DNA of 16,985 nt from an uncultured Eubacteriales bacterium (GTDB lineage: Bacteria; Bacillota; Clostridia; Christensenellales; CAG-138): contig UQXE01000035.1 of assembly GCA_900544965.1 (NCBI GenBank), positions 1-16,985 on the forward strand, in the 5' to 3' direction. The notes beneath the pieces are model-generated. The model searched no databases. It saw only the letters and a program-made list of their open reading frames with translations, and was not told the origin of the DNA. Positions 5,540 to 13,769 of this stretch are shown one piece after another; positions within the stretch are counted from its first letter, which is position 1, and every line of letters begins with the position of its first letter. Made by a program: the position numbers and the translations under genes.

Positions 5540-6403
5540 ATGATGTTGAAACGGCGCATACCGTATTTTTTTAAGGGAGACAAGGGCAAACGGCGAGCAA
5601 AGATTGCTGTCGGGTGCGCTGTGGTTTTGGCGGCGATATTGCTGGCGGTTTTAGTTTTTAACCCGGAACCCATGCTTCTTGAATCCGCCGAGATAAGGTC
5701 TATAGAAAATCGCGGCGTATTAAGGGTGGGGGTGCGTACCGATATGCCGGGCCTGGGTTTTGAAGGGGAGGGCCTTGAGGTCGAGCTGGCCAACAGGCTT
5801 GTAACCTACATATTGCCGGGCAGGGACCTGGCCTCCGCCCTAGAGCTGGTTCCTGTTACGGCCAAAACGGTTACGGCCAAGCTGGACGACGGCTCAATCG
5901 ACGTGGCCATATGCATGATGAGAAAGGACGGATATTCAAGCTGCGTCTATTCGGGAACATATTACGTTGATCCGGTATGGCTTGCCGTAAAGGCAGGGGA
6001 GGAGGGCCTGTCAATCGACGGCCTGTCCATTGGTTATGTAAAGGGAACGCCAAGCGAAACCGCTCTAAAATCATATGCAGGGGCCAATCCCGACAAGGGG
6101 ATCTCCACAAGCGTCTTCGCGTCGTATCCGGATATGCTTGCAGCCCTTGACAAAGGCGTGGTGGATGGAATATCCCTTACGGGGACCCACTATATAAAGT
6201 ACAGGGAAGAACACGGCCTCAATATACATGGGACGATGCTTGGAACGGTAAACTACGCAATCGCAAGCAGCACGGATTCTCCGGCGCTTGTGCAAATTGC
6301 CGACATGATGATATATGATATGATGGAAAGCGGGGAGCTTGATAGCATGATTGAAAGGCATGGACTTTTCACGATTGCGGACAATGAGGACTCGGAAGGA
6401 TAA
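5540..6403 (+). CDS. Membrane-tethered solute-binding-like protein (SBP family 3)
   Basis: This 287-residue protein has a short basic N-terminus, one membrane segment (about residues 22-40, IAVGCAVVLAAILLAVLVF) and an extracytoplasmic domain resembling family 3 solute-binding proteins. Supporting pieces are NRGVLRVGVRTDMPG (57-71), an EGLEVELANRL stretch (77-87), DDGSIDVAICMM (116-127), YSGTYYVDPVWLAV (137-150) and IGYVKGTPSE. A lipoprotein box is not evident, so it is probably anchored by the uncleaved helix. Such domains usually bind amino acids for ABC transporters, but no permease or ATPase lies nearby; a sensory or degenerate role is possible. I chose the ATG at 5540 because TGAGGT (5526-5531) lies eight bases before it; the ATG at 5525 has no ribosome binding site. 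It stops five bases before the U32 gene, implying coupled translation. Confidence 0.75.
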   Translation: MMLKRRIPYFFKGDKGKRRAKIAVGCAVVLAAILLAVLVFNPEPMLLESAEIRSIENRGVLRVGVRTDMPGLGFEGEGLEVELANRLVTYILPGRDLASALELVPVTAKTVTAKLDDGSIDVAICMMRKDGYSSCVYSGTYYVDPVWLAVKAGEEGLSIDGLSIGYVKGTPSETALKSYAGANPDKGISTSVFASYPDMLAALDKGVVDGISLTGTHYIKYREEHGLNIHGTMLGTVNYAIASSTDSPALVQIADMMIYDMMESGELDSMIERHGLFTIADNEDSEG

Positions 6404-6408
6404 GAATA

Positions 6409-8502
6409 ATGGAGCTGCTGTCGCCCGCCGGAAGCTATGAAAGCATGGTCGCCGCCGTTCAAAACGGAGCTGACGCCGTTTACATGGGCGGAACCATGTT
6501 CAACGCAAGGAGGAACGCAAAAAACTTCGACGATTCCGAACTGGAACGCGCCATAGATTACTGCCATATCAGGAGCGCGCGCGCATATGTTACGATGAAT
6601 ACGCTGCTGTTTGACCGCGAGATGGCAAGCGCCCTGAGGTATGCCGAGTTTTTATACCGGATCGGCGCGGATGCGCTGATTGTACAGGACACCGGCCTGA
6701 TTTCAGAGCTTAATGTACGTATTCCTGACTTGGAGCTTCATGCGAGCACGCAGATGGGCATACATACCGAAGGCGGGCTTCGGGCGTGCCGCAGGCTGGG
6801 ACTGCGGCGGGCGGTAATTTCACGGGAAGTAAGCCTGGAGGGGCTTAGCAGGCTCAGCAGGGCTAAAACAGGGGTGGAGATAGAGGCCTTTGCACATGGA
6901 GCGCTTTGCATGAGCTTTTCAGGGGGCTGTCTCTATTCATCTATGGCTGGAGAGCGCAGCGGAAACAGAGGGATGTGCGCACAGCCGTGCCGCAAGCCCG
7001 CGTCGGCTGCGGGATATCCGCAAGAATCGGATTTCTGTCTCAGCCCCGCCGATCTTTGCATGCTGCTGCAAGTTGGGGATTTAATTGAAGCGGGGGTGTG
7101 TTGCATAAAGCTGGAGGGCAGGATGAAACGGCCGGAGTATGTAGCGTCAGTAACGCGGGCGTACAGGGCCGCTATTGACAAAATCCCAAAAGAGGAGCTA
7201 ATAGGTCTTTTAAAGGACGTTGAGAGAATATTCAGCAGGGGGCATACCACAGGCTATTATTACGGAGACGGGGTTATAACCGGAGCGAAAAACGCCGCCG
7301 AACCTGGGAACGCATTGCTTAACAGGGTAAAATCCACCTATTCGGGAGAGCGGAAAAGAACTGGCGTGTCCATGCGGTTGTCAATGCATGTGGGGAAACC
7401 GGCAGACATTCTTATCACGGTAGGAGCCGAAGCGTCGGCGCATGTGATTGGAAAACCCGTTCAGGCCGCCGTTGCGCCAAGGGAGCGCGAGGCTTATATC
7501 CGGCAGCTGGACAGGCTGGGGGGCACTCCGTTTTATGCCGAATCCATTGCAGTGGATATGGATGACGGCGCATTCCTGCCCGCGTCCGAGATAAACGCGA
7601 TGAGGCGGGAGGCCTGCGAACTATTGAAAAAGCCGCTTTGCTTCAAAAGAGAGGCGCCGGCCATGTCCATTCCCGAATATGACGGGGTGAATATGTATGA
7701 TTTGCCGCCTAAGCTCATTGCCAGAGCAATAAATGAGGATCAGGCGGAAGCGGCGGATAAGGCCGGAGCCGATGAAGTAATAATTGATCCGGTTAGATAT
7801 GGGGTACAGATTATAGAGAAGCTGCAGTTTATCAGGGAAAAGGGAAAGAGGCTTTTGCTGGCTTTGCCCGCGGTAACGCTGAATGGAAATGATTATAAGG
7901 GCATAATGGAGCTTGTTGATCCTGAAAAGCTCGATGGGATTGAGATAAACAACGCGGGCCAGCTTGACATGGCTAAAAAAGCCGGTTTTTGTATGGCTGG
8001 CGCGGGCATGAACCTGTTCAATACAAGCTCGTTAAGATTGATGGAAAGACTGGGCGTGAATCGCTCAACGCTTTCTCAGGAGCTGTCCAGGCCGCAGCTG
8101 CGCGATATTTTGAAAAAGCTGCCCGCGGCGGTTTGCGTATATGGCAGGACCGTGCTCATGCAGCTTGCCCATTGCCCGGTTAAGGAGCATAAGGGCTGTC
8201 TGGGATGCCGCGGCATGGCGGGAACAATAACGGATGGGGATGGAAGGCTGTTTCCAATGATAAATACCGTTTTGGGCGGAGGCTGCATCGTAAGGATGCT
8301 GAACTGCAACCCTACGTATATTATCGACAGGGCGACGGAATTAAGGGGGGTAAGCGCGTGGATCCTTTCATTTTATGATGAAAGCCCGGAGCTTGTATCA
8401 AGAATCATAAGCGACGCTGTCAGAGCGCGCAACGGGGAAACCGGCGGTATTGAAGCGCCCCGGGGAACTACGCGCGGACACTGGCAGAGAAATGTACTTT
8501 AA
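6409..8502 (+). CDS. U32-family protein with DUF3656 (RlhA/TrhP-like RNA hydroxylation factor)
   Basis: Residues 1-~245 form the U32 'peptidase' barrel, starting MELLSPAGS. The family signature at 159-195 contains AFAHGALCMSFSGGC, then GNRGMCAQPCR. Cys167, Cys174, Cys190 and Cys194 are the expected ligands of a 4Fe-4S cluster. A DUF3656-type region follows from ~315. A C-terminal part carries HCPVKEHKGCLGC (588-600) and LGGGC (622-626), a possible second metal site. Although named peptidases, characterised relatives act in prephenate-linked hydroxylation of RNA: RlhA at 23S rRNA C2501 and TrhP at tRNA U34. That this gene does one of these is inference. Length (697) fits the two-domain class. 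The start ATG has AAGGA about eight bases upstream, overlapping the end of the previous gene. mutS2 follows after 23 bases. Confidence 0.85.
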   Translation: MELLSPAGSYESMVAAVQNGADAVYMGGTMFNARRNAKNFDDSELERAIDYCHIRSARAYVTMNTLLFDREMASALRYAEFLYRIGADALIVQDTGLISELNVRIPDLELHASTQMGIHTEGGLRACRRLGLRRAVISREVSLEGLSRLSRAKTGVEIEAFAHGALCMSFSGGCLYSSMAGERSGNRGMCAQPCRKPASAAGYPQESDFCLSPADLCMLLQVGDLIEAGVCCIKLEGRMKRPEYVASVTRAYRAAIDKIPKEELIGLLKDVERIFSRGHTTGYYYGDGVITGAKNAAEPGNALLNRVKSTYSGERKRTGVSMRLSMHVGKPADILITVGAEASAHVIGKPVQAAVAPREREAYIRQLDRLGGTPFYAESIAVDMDDGAFLPASEINAMRREACELLKKPLCFKREAPAMSIPEYDGVNMYDLPPKLIARAINEDQAEAADKAGADEVIIDPVRYGVQIIEKLQFIREKGKRLLLALPAVTLNGNDYKGIMELVDPEKLDGIEINNAGQLDMAKKAGFCMAGAGMNLFNTSSLRLMERLGVNRSTLSQELSRPQLRDILKKLPAAVCVYGRTVLMQLAHCPVKEHKGCLGCRGMAGTITDGDGRLFPMINTVLGGGCIVRMLNCNPTYIIDRATELRGVSAWILSFYDESPELVSRIISDAVRARNGETGGIEAPRGTTRGHWQRNVL

Positions 8503-8525
8503 TCTTACCAGCCAAGGAGGCAGGC

Positions 8526-10871
8526 ATGAATAAAAGATTGCTTGAAACACTGGAATACGACAAGATACTTTCGATGCTTAGCACGTACGCCAGATGCTGC
8601 GTGGGCAAGGAAAACGCGGCGAGACTGCGCCCGTTGAGCGATAAAAACGAGATCTGCGGCGAACTGGAGCTGACGGCAGAGGCCGAAGCGCTGCTGTATA
8701 AGCTTGGCAATTCGCCGGTAGACGATTTTCCGGATATGCGCGACGCGCTCAAACGTATCCGCGCGGTCGCGTGCCTGTCCATGCATGAGCTGCTGTGCAT
8801 AGCCTCCTGCCTGAGAGCCATACGCGTCGCAAAGACGTCGCTGACAAAGGAGGACGCGCAGCCCAGGCTGAAAGCGATGGCGGTAAACCTGCCGTCGTAC
8901 CTGTTCATTGAGGACGAGATAAAAAGGTGCATAATCAATGAGGACGAAATGTTTGACGGGGCTTCTCCAGCGCTGTCCAGAATCAGGCGGGAGATAAAGG
9001 TGGTAAACGAGCGCGTCCGAGAAAAGCTAAACAGTATGATCAGATCGTCAACATACCAGAAATACCTGCAAGAACCCATTATCACGATGCGCAACGGACG
9101 GTTTGTCATACCTGTAAAGCAGGAGAACCAGCGTCAGATTCCGGGCCTTGTGCACGACAGGTCGGGAAGCGGCCAAACCCTTTTCATCGAACCGTCCGCC
9201 GTAGTGGAGCTCGGAAACTCGTATAAGAGGCTCATGGCTGAGGAGCGGGACGAGGTGGAGCGGATTTTGACAGAACTTACGGCAATGGTCGCCCCATATG
9301 GGAACGATATCTACGAGGCGCTCCTCCTTATCGGGGAAATCGACCTCAGGTTCGCCAAGGCGGCGCTTGCCAGGGACATGAGGGCGGTACGGCCTGAGAT
9401 GAACGCCCAAGGGAGCATAAGGATAGTGCGCGGAAGGCATCCGCTGCTGCCAAAGGAAACGGCGGTGCCAATAGATATATGGCTTGGTCAGGATTTTAAG
9501 ACCCTTATTATAACGGGGCCGAACACCGGCGGAAAGACCGTTACCCTCAAGACGGTGGGGCTGTTTACGCTTATGGCACAGTCGGGGATGTTTGTTCCGG
9601 CCGATATCGGCACCCAGCTTGCGGTGTTTAGCAACGTCTATGCCGACATAGGCGACGAGCAGTCGATAGAACAGTCGCTTTCAACGTTCTCATCCCATAT
9701 GACGAGGCTTGTCGACATCCTGAACAATGCGGATTCCGATTCTCTGGCGCTGCTGGACGAGCTGGGGGCGGGGACCGACCCGGTCGAGGGCGCGGCGCTG
9801 GCCATGAGCATTCTTGAATCGCTGCATGAAAGGGGCGCCGTAACCCTTGCAACCACGCATTACAGCGAGATTAAGGCATTCGCCCTTGCGCGCGGGGGTA
9901 TGGAAAACGCCTCCATGGAGTTTGACATAGACAGACTCTGCCCAACATACAGGCTGTTCATAGGCATACCTGGAAAATCCAACGCCTTTGAGATATCAAA
10001 GCGGCTGGGGCTTGACGAGAATGTGATTGAGAGGGCAAGGAAATTTCTGAAAAGTGAGGACATACGCTTTGAAGACGTAATATCGGGAGCCGAGTCTCAG
10101 CGCAGGATAGCCGAGCAGGAGAGAAGACTGGCCGAGCAGGCGCGGGCCGAGCTGGACGCGCTGAGGGATGAGGCGGAGAAGGAGCGAAAAAAGCTTGACG
10201 ACGCGAAGCGCGGCTATCAGGCAAAGGCGCGTGAGGAGGCGAAGCGGCTGGTTCAGGACGCAAGGCGTGAGATGGAAAAGCTGATCGCCAACATACGGTC
10301 AATAAAGACCATCGATCAAAGCGCGGCGGACAGGATAATACAGGAAAGCCGGGACGAGATGCGCAGGCAGGAGGGCAAGCTGCTTGACGTGGAGGAAAAC
10401 AAACCCAAGGATTCAGGCGAGCCGCCAAAATCGGTTAAACCGGGCGACGATGTTTTGGTAGTAAGCCTTGATAAGCGGGGCACTGTGCTTTCAGCCGACG
10501 CAAAGGGCGATATTCAGGTTCAAGTGGGCATAATGAAGTTAAACGTCAAGCTGAACGATCTTAGAATTGCAAAGCCCGAGCGCAAGGATACGGTAAAGCA
10601 GAAGATAACGCTTGAAAAGCAGCCGGTAGGTCTTAACCTTGATATAAGGGGAATGCTGGTTGACGAAGCCCTCATTGAGGTTGACCGCTATCTTGAAAAC
10701 GCGGCGATGAACGGATTGAACGAGGTAACGATCATCCATGGCAAGGGTACGGGAGCGCTCAGGACAGGCGTTCAGAACTATCTGCGCACCCACAGGCTTG
10801 TAGATAGCTACAGGCAAGGCGCGTACGGGGAGGGCGACGCCGGCGTAACTGCCGTTGTACTGAAAAAGTAA
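8526..10871 (+). CDS. mutS2: MutS2 (Smr-domain ATPase/endonuclease)
   Basis: This 781-residue protein has the full MutS2 layout. It has no mismatch-recognition domain I, an N-terminal core/clamp region, and then the ATPase with Walker A GPNTGGKT (331-338) and Walker B LALLDELGAGTDP (Asp411, Glu412). A long charged coiled coil spans about 505-620. A KOW-like segment with VKPGDDVLV (about 638-646) follows, and a C-terminal Smr domain with LDIRG (705-709) and HGKGTG (738-743). In B. subtilis MutS2 recognises collided ribosomes and promotes their splitting; in other species it has been linked to suppression of recombination and branched-DNA binding. The catalytic motifs look intact. AAGGAGG five bases before the ATG is a strong ribosome binding site. 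It follows the U32 gene after 23 bases, an arrangement I recognise as common in Clostridia, suggesting shared transcription and a link to translation quality. Confidence 0.96.
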   Translation: MNKRLLETLEYDKILSMLSTYARCCVGKENAARLRPLSDKNEICGELELTAEAEALLYKLGNSPVDDFPDMRDALKRIRAVACLSMHELLCIASCLRAIRVAKTSLTKEDAQPRLKAMAVNLPSYLFIEDEIKRCIINEDEMFDGASPALSRIRREIKVVNERVREKLNSMIRSSTYQKYLQEPIITMRNGRFVIPVKQENQRQIPGLVHDRSGSGQTLFIEPSAVVELGNSYKRLMAEERDEVERILTELTAMVAPYGNDIYEALLLIGEIDLRFAKAALARDMRAVRPEMNAQGSIRIVRGRHPLLPKETAVPIDIWLGQDFKTLIITGPNTGGKTVTLKTVGLFTLMAQSGMFVPADIGTQLAVFSNVYADIGDEQSIEQSLSTFSSHMTRLVDILNNADSDSLALLDELGAGTDPVEGAALAMSILESLHERGAVTLATTHYSEIKAFALARGGMENASMEFDIDRLCPTYRLFIGIPGKSNAFEISKRLGLDENVIERARKFLKSEDIRFEDVISGAESQRRIAEQERRLAEQARAELDALRDEAEKERKKLDDAKRGYQAKAREEAKRLVQDARREMEKLIANIRSIKTIDQSAADRIIQESRDEMRRQEGKLLDVEENKPKDSGEPPKSVKPGDDVLVVSLDKRGTVLSADAKGDIQVQVGIMKLNVKLNDLRIAKPERKDTVKQKITLEKQPVGLNLDIRGMLVDEALIEVDRYLENAAMNGLNEVTIIHGKGTGALRTGVQNYLRTHRLVDSYRQGAYGEGDAGVTAVVLKK

Positions 10872-10890
10872 GGATACGGAGCGAGGGGCG

Positions 10891-10937
10891 ATTTTAAAAT
10901 ACCTCCTTGAATAAGGCGGAAAAGATACATATATGTA
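10891..10937. repeat. Three short palindromes between mutS2 and the DUF523 gene
   Basis: The 119-base gap contains ATTTTAAAAT (10891-10900, perfect), CCTCCTT-GAAT-AAGGCGG (10902-10919, one mismatch) and TACATATATGTA (10926-10937, perfect). No T-run follows the hairpin on the plus strand, so it is not a typical terminator. ACCTCCTT (10901-10908) equals the anti-Shine-Dalgarno end of 16S rRNA. Confidence 0.45.
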
Positions 10938-10945
10938 AAAACTTT

Positions 10946-10974
10946 TTGAATAAATCCGATATGGCTTGTATATA
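10946..10974 (+). promoter_or_regulatory. Candidate promoter before the DUF523 gene
   Basis: TTGAAT (10946-10951), a 17-base spacer and TATATA (10969-10974) resemble a sigma-A promoter. The predicted start near 10981 would leave a leader of only about 10 bases and exclude the weak GGGG ribosome binding site, so either the promoter or its start is doubtful. Confidence 0.35.
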
Positions 10975-10990
10975 GCTGGGGTAAAGATAT

Positions 10991-11425
10991 ATGATAATTG
11001 TATCCAGATGCCTGCTGGGGCACAAGTGCAGATATGACGGCGGCTCAAAGCCCAACGAAGAAATAATAAAGCTGCTCAAGGGCAATGATTTAGTCGGGAT
11101 ATGCCCCGAATGTCTCGGCGGGCTTGAAATTCCCCGCCCGCCGGCCGAGATATCGGGAGGGGACGGGGCGGACGTACTAAACGGCCGTGCCAGGGTGAAG
11201 GATTTGCGCGGCAGGGATGTAACGGAACAATTCCTTCATGGAGCGTATGCCGCGCTTGAAACAGCAAAGGCTGCTGGAGCCAAGACCGCTCTGCTGAAGT
11301 CGAAAAGCCCTTCCTGCGGAGCGGGAGAAATATATGACGGCGGCTTTACCGGTACGCTGCGGGAAGGCGACGGGGTCACAGCCGCGCTGTTTAAAAGGGA
11401 GGGCATAGAGGTGAAACCCGTTTAG
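10991..11425 (+). CDS. DUF523 protein (YbbK/TudS-like)
   Basis: This 144-residue protein is one DUF523 domain of normal length. It begins with MIIVSRCLLGHKCRYDGGSK, and continues with CPECLGGLEIPRPPAEI (38-54) and KSPSCGAGEIYDG (105-117). Cys7, Cys38, Cys41 and Cys109 include the family's conserved positions. TudS, a DUF523 enzyme, uses three such Cys to hold a 4Fe-4S cluster and removes sulfur from 2-thiouracil. A similar desulfidase or thiouracil-salvage role is possible here but not proven, and most DUF523 proteins are uncharacterised. The ATG at 10991 matches the usual N-terminus; the ribosome binding site is weak (TGGGG about nine bases upstream). It lies 119 bases after mutS2 and 61 before the response regulator, so cotranscription is uncertain. 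Confidence 0.88.
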   Translation: MIIVSRCLLGHKCRYDGGSKPNEEIIKLLKGNDLVGICPECLGGLEIPRPPAEISGGDGADVLNGRARVKDLRGRDVTEQFLHGAYAALETAKAAGAKTALLKSKSPSCGAGEIYDGGFTGTLREGDGVTAALFKREGIEVKPV

Positions 11426-11486
11426 CTATGTGTATACAATTTATTTTGGCTGGGAAACTGAAAAATATAAAAAATTGAGGGGCGCC

Positions 11487-12173
11487 ATGGAAAATATTAT
11501 ACTTGTTATAGACGACGATAAAAATATACTGGCTATCATTGAGATGTATCTCACAAAGGCCGGATTCACTGTCCATACGTGTGAGCGCGGCGACCTAGCC
11601 GAGGAGGCGTTTGCCTCATGCAATCCCGCTATGGTAATCCTGGACGTAATGCTTCCTGGCAAGGATGGGTGGGGGGTGCTTTCAGAACTCCGCAAGCATA
11701 GCGACGTTCCGGTAATCATGCTTACCGCAAAGGGTGATACAATGGATAGGATACAGGGTCTGGAACAGGGCGCCGACGATTATATTGTCAAGCCTTTTGA
11801 CGCTAAAGAGCTGATCGCCAGGGTAAAAGCGGTGCTGCGCCGGTCGCCGGGAAACGAGCAGGATCACAATATTGCATACGGCAACCTTTCCGTATCACTT
11901 GAAACGTATGAGGTCAGGCTGAATGGAAAGCGTATAGAAATGCCTCCAAAGGAGCTGGAAGTGCTTCACTTCCTGGCCGCGCACGAGGGAAAGGTGTTTA
12001 CCCGGGAGCAGCTTTTGGAGCAGGTATGGGGCTTTGACTACTATGGGGATTCGAGGACCATAGACGTGCATATAAAGAGAATACGTGAAAAGCTTGCCGA
12101 CGCAAAGGGCTGGGAGATAAAAACGATATGGAGCGTGGGCTATAAGTTTGAGGCTTCAAAGGATGAAGGTTGA
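11487..12173 (+). CDS. OmpR/PhoB-family response regulator
   Basis: This 228-residue protein has a receiver domain (about 1-118) and a winged-helix DNA-binding domain (about 128-224). Acidic residues Asp9-Asp11, phospho-acceptor Asp53 (VILDVMLPGKDG), Thr80 and Lys102 (IVKPF) are all present, so it should be phosphorylated by its partner kinase. The effector domain shows PPKELEVLHFLAAHEGKVFT and RTIDVHIKRIREKL and ends in a typical WSVGYKF. I choose the ATG at 11487, preceded by GAGG six bases upstream. A GTG at 11430 would add 19 low-quality residues and lies only five bases after the previous stop. The sensor kinase starts 31 bases downstream, so the two form an operon. The target is unknown, but htrA just beyond the kinase is the natural candidate. 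Confidence 0.94.
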   Translation: MENIILVIDDDKNILAIIEMYLTKAGFTVHTCERGDLAEEAFASCNPAMVILDVMLPGKDGWGVLSELRKHSDVPVIMLTAKGDTMDRIQGLEQGADDYIVKPFDAKELIARVKAVLRRSPGNEQDHNIAYGNLSVSLETYEVRLNGKRIEMPPKELEVLHFLAAHEGKVFTREQLLEQVWGFDYYGDSRTIDVHIKRIREKLADAKGWEIKTIWSVGYKFEASKDEG

Positions 12174-12204
12174 ACATGCGCTCCATTTTGTATGAGACGA
12201 ATTG

Positions 12205-13704
12205 ATGTTTAAGACGCTGTTTTCCAAAATGCTCACGATATATCTCGCCCTTGCGCTCGGCATGCTTATTGTGCTGGGCGTAACGATGGCGGGCATCTTT
12301 CGTGGGCGGTACGTTTCAGAGAGGGAAATGGAGATGCGTCGCGAGTGCAGCGCGCTTGCCACGGTTGTAGCGTCCCGTTATACAAGCGAAGAGAGGCGCG
12401 CGGTTGCGGTGGAGCAGCTTACCAACAGCGCACGTCAGTATGATTCGTTTATCCAGCTCAGATTTACCGACCCCTCTCTGGGGAAGGTTTCTTTTTTTGA
12501 CGAGGACTCCCGAGACAAATGGGCGTCATGCGACGAGGTGGACCTGAGCAAGGAAACCGAAGCGATTATGGCGTCGGACGGCACCTCGATAGTTATGGAC
12601 ATGTTCTCAAGCCTGATTTCTTTCCCCACCATGACCGTCTTTCAAACCATGAAGGACGACGGAGGCAATGCTTTGGGGGTTATCTTCATGCATATCGATA
12701 TGACGGGTCTGTATGAGTCGATTACTCAGGTGTATATGGATATTTTATTGTCGGCGCTGATTGCCGTATTTTTTGCGACGCTTGCAGTTTTTTACATAAC
12801 CAACATAATCACGCGTCCCATTAAGCTGATGAACAATACGGTAATGCGGTTTTCCCGCGGCGACTTTGACGCAAGGGTTGATATGCGTGGACAGGATGAG
12901 GTTAGCCAGCTGGGGCGCAGCTTTAACCATATGGCGGACGAGTTGAACACGCTGGAGCAGGCGCGGCGCAGCTTTGTCGCTAACGTCTCACACGAGCTGC
13001 GGTCGCCCTTGACCTCAATGAGAGGCTTTCTTGAGGCGATGAGCGATGGTACGATTCCAAAGGAGGAATACGGTAAATACCTTAATATCGTGTTATCAGA
13101 AAACAGACGCATGACGTCGATGGTAAACGACCTGCTCGACCTTGCTCGCATAGAATCGGGCCAGAGCGTATTGAATATAACCGTATTCGATATAAACGAG
13201 CTTCTTGTGAGGACGCTGATAACCTTTGAAGCGCAGATAAACGCGAAAAACATCGACATGCGGCTTGAGCTTGCCAAAAACCACAGTGGGGTAAAGGCTG
13301 ACAGGGACAGGATAACCCAGGTTATAAGAAACCTTGTCGACAATGCGATAAAGTTTTCCCCCGAGGGCGGCGTTCTCGCTGTAAAAACGCGGTTTAACGG
13401 CGACTCCTGTTATGTAAGCGTAAAGGACAACGGGGCGGGAATTTCCAAAGAGGATCTGCCGTATGTCTTTGACAGGTTTTATAAGGCGGAAAAAGCGCAT
13501 ACGCCGTCAAACACGTCCGGTACAGGCCTTGGTCTATCAATAGTCCGGCGCATTTTGGAGCAGCACGGCCAGGACATATTCGCCGAGTCCAACGTGGGTG
13601 AAGGCGCATGCTTCACCTTTACCCTAAAGCGCGCCGCACAGGCGAAGAAGCGGGTCAGCGCCCCGCAGGCGCCCAAGAGCGCGGTTAATGGCGATAAAAA
13701 TTGA
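12205..13704 (+). CDS. Sensor histidine kinase
   Basis: This 499-residue membrane kinase pairs with the upstream regulator. Its first membrane helix is at about 11-31, an extracytoplasmic sensor of about 140 residues follows, and the second helix is at about 180-200. A HAMP domain (about 200-253) leads to HisKA with the phospho-accepting His263 in SHELRSPLT. The ATPase shows the N box NLVDNAIKFSPEGG (376-389), G1 DNGAGI (408-413) and G2 GTGLGL (439-444). All catalytic boxes are intact. The sensor has no motif I can name. A 25-residue basic, Ala/Pro-containing tail follows the ATPase. The start is ATG at 12205 (or TTG at 12202); an in-frame stop at 12193 rules out anything further upstream, and the ribosome binding site is poor, so translation may be coupled to the regulator gene. 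Confidence 0.94.
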   Translation: MFKTLFSKMLTIYLALALGMLIVLGVTMAGIFRGRYVSEREMEMRRECSALATVVASRYTSEERRAVAVEQLTNSARQYDSFIQLRFTDPSLGKVSFFDEDSRDKWASCDEVDLSKETEAIMASDGTSIVMDMFSSLISFPTMTVFQTMKDDGGNALGVIFMHIDMTGLYESITQVYMDILLSALIAVFFATLAVFYITNIITRPIKLMNNTVMRFSRGDFDARVDMRGQDEVSQLGRSFNHMADELNTLEQARRSFVANVSHELRSPLTSMRGFLEAMSDGTIPKEEYGKYLNIVLSENRRMTSMVNDLLDLARIESGQSVLNITVFDINELLVRTLITFEAQINAKNIDMRLELAKNHSGVKADRDRITQVIRNLVDNAIKFSPEGGVLAVKTRFNGDSCYVSVKDNGAGISKEDLPYVFDRFYKAEKAHTPSNTSGTGLGLSIVRRILEQHGQDIFAESNVGEGACFTFTLKRAAQAKKRVSAPQAPKSAVNGDKN

Positions 13705-13710
13705 TATATA

Positions 13711-13725
13711 CCAATTTAAAGTTGG
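13711..13725. repeat. Imperfect palindrome at the htrA promoter
   Basis: CCAATTTAAAGTTGG is palindromic except at one pair of positions. It overlaps the -35 element of the htrA promoter and is a candidate binding site for the adjacent response regulator or another regulator. Confidence 0.3.
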
Positions 13726-13750
13726 AACAGCGTCGATTATAGGGTATAAT
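13722..13750 (+). promoter_or_regulatory. htrA promoter
   Basis: TTGGAA (13722-13727), a 17-base spacer and perfect TATAAT (13745-13750) form a good sigma-A promoter. Transcription would start near 13757, giving a very short leader that still includes the AGGAGGTG ribosome binding site (13757-13764). Confidence 0.65.
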
Positions 13751-13769
13751 CATAACAGGAGGTGCATTC

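Noticed and set aside
8468..9109. Long open frame (213 codons) on the minus strand over the U32/mutS2 junction
   Set aside because: It lies antisense to two strongly supported genes, has no ribosome binding site, and its Ser/Phe-rich translation is typical of a shadow frame.
9958..10428. Open frame of 156 codons antisense to mutS2
   Set aside because: The Pro/Ser/Arg-rich translation mirrors the Lys/Glu/Ala coiled coil on the other strand; no family resemblance and no initiation signals.
11430..11486. Upstream GTG start extending the response regulator by 19 residues
   Set aside because: No ribosome binding site, start five bases after the previous stop, and the added residues precede the normal receiver start; the ATG at 11487 has GAGG at proper spacing.
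12792..13343. Open frame of 183 codons antisense to the histidine kinase
   Set aside because: It overlaps the catalytic domains of the kinase and has a Ser-rich shadow-type translation.
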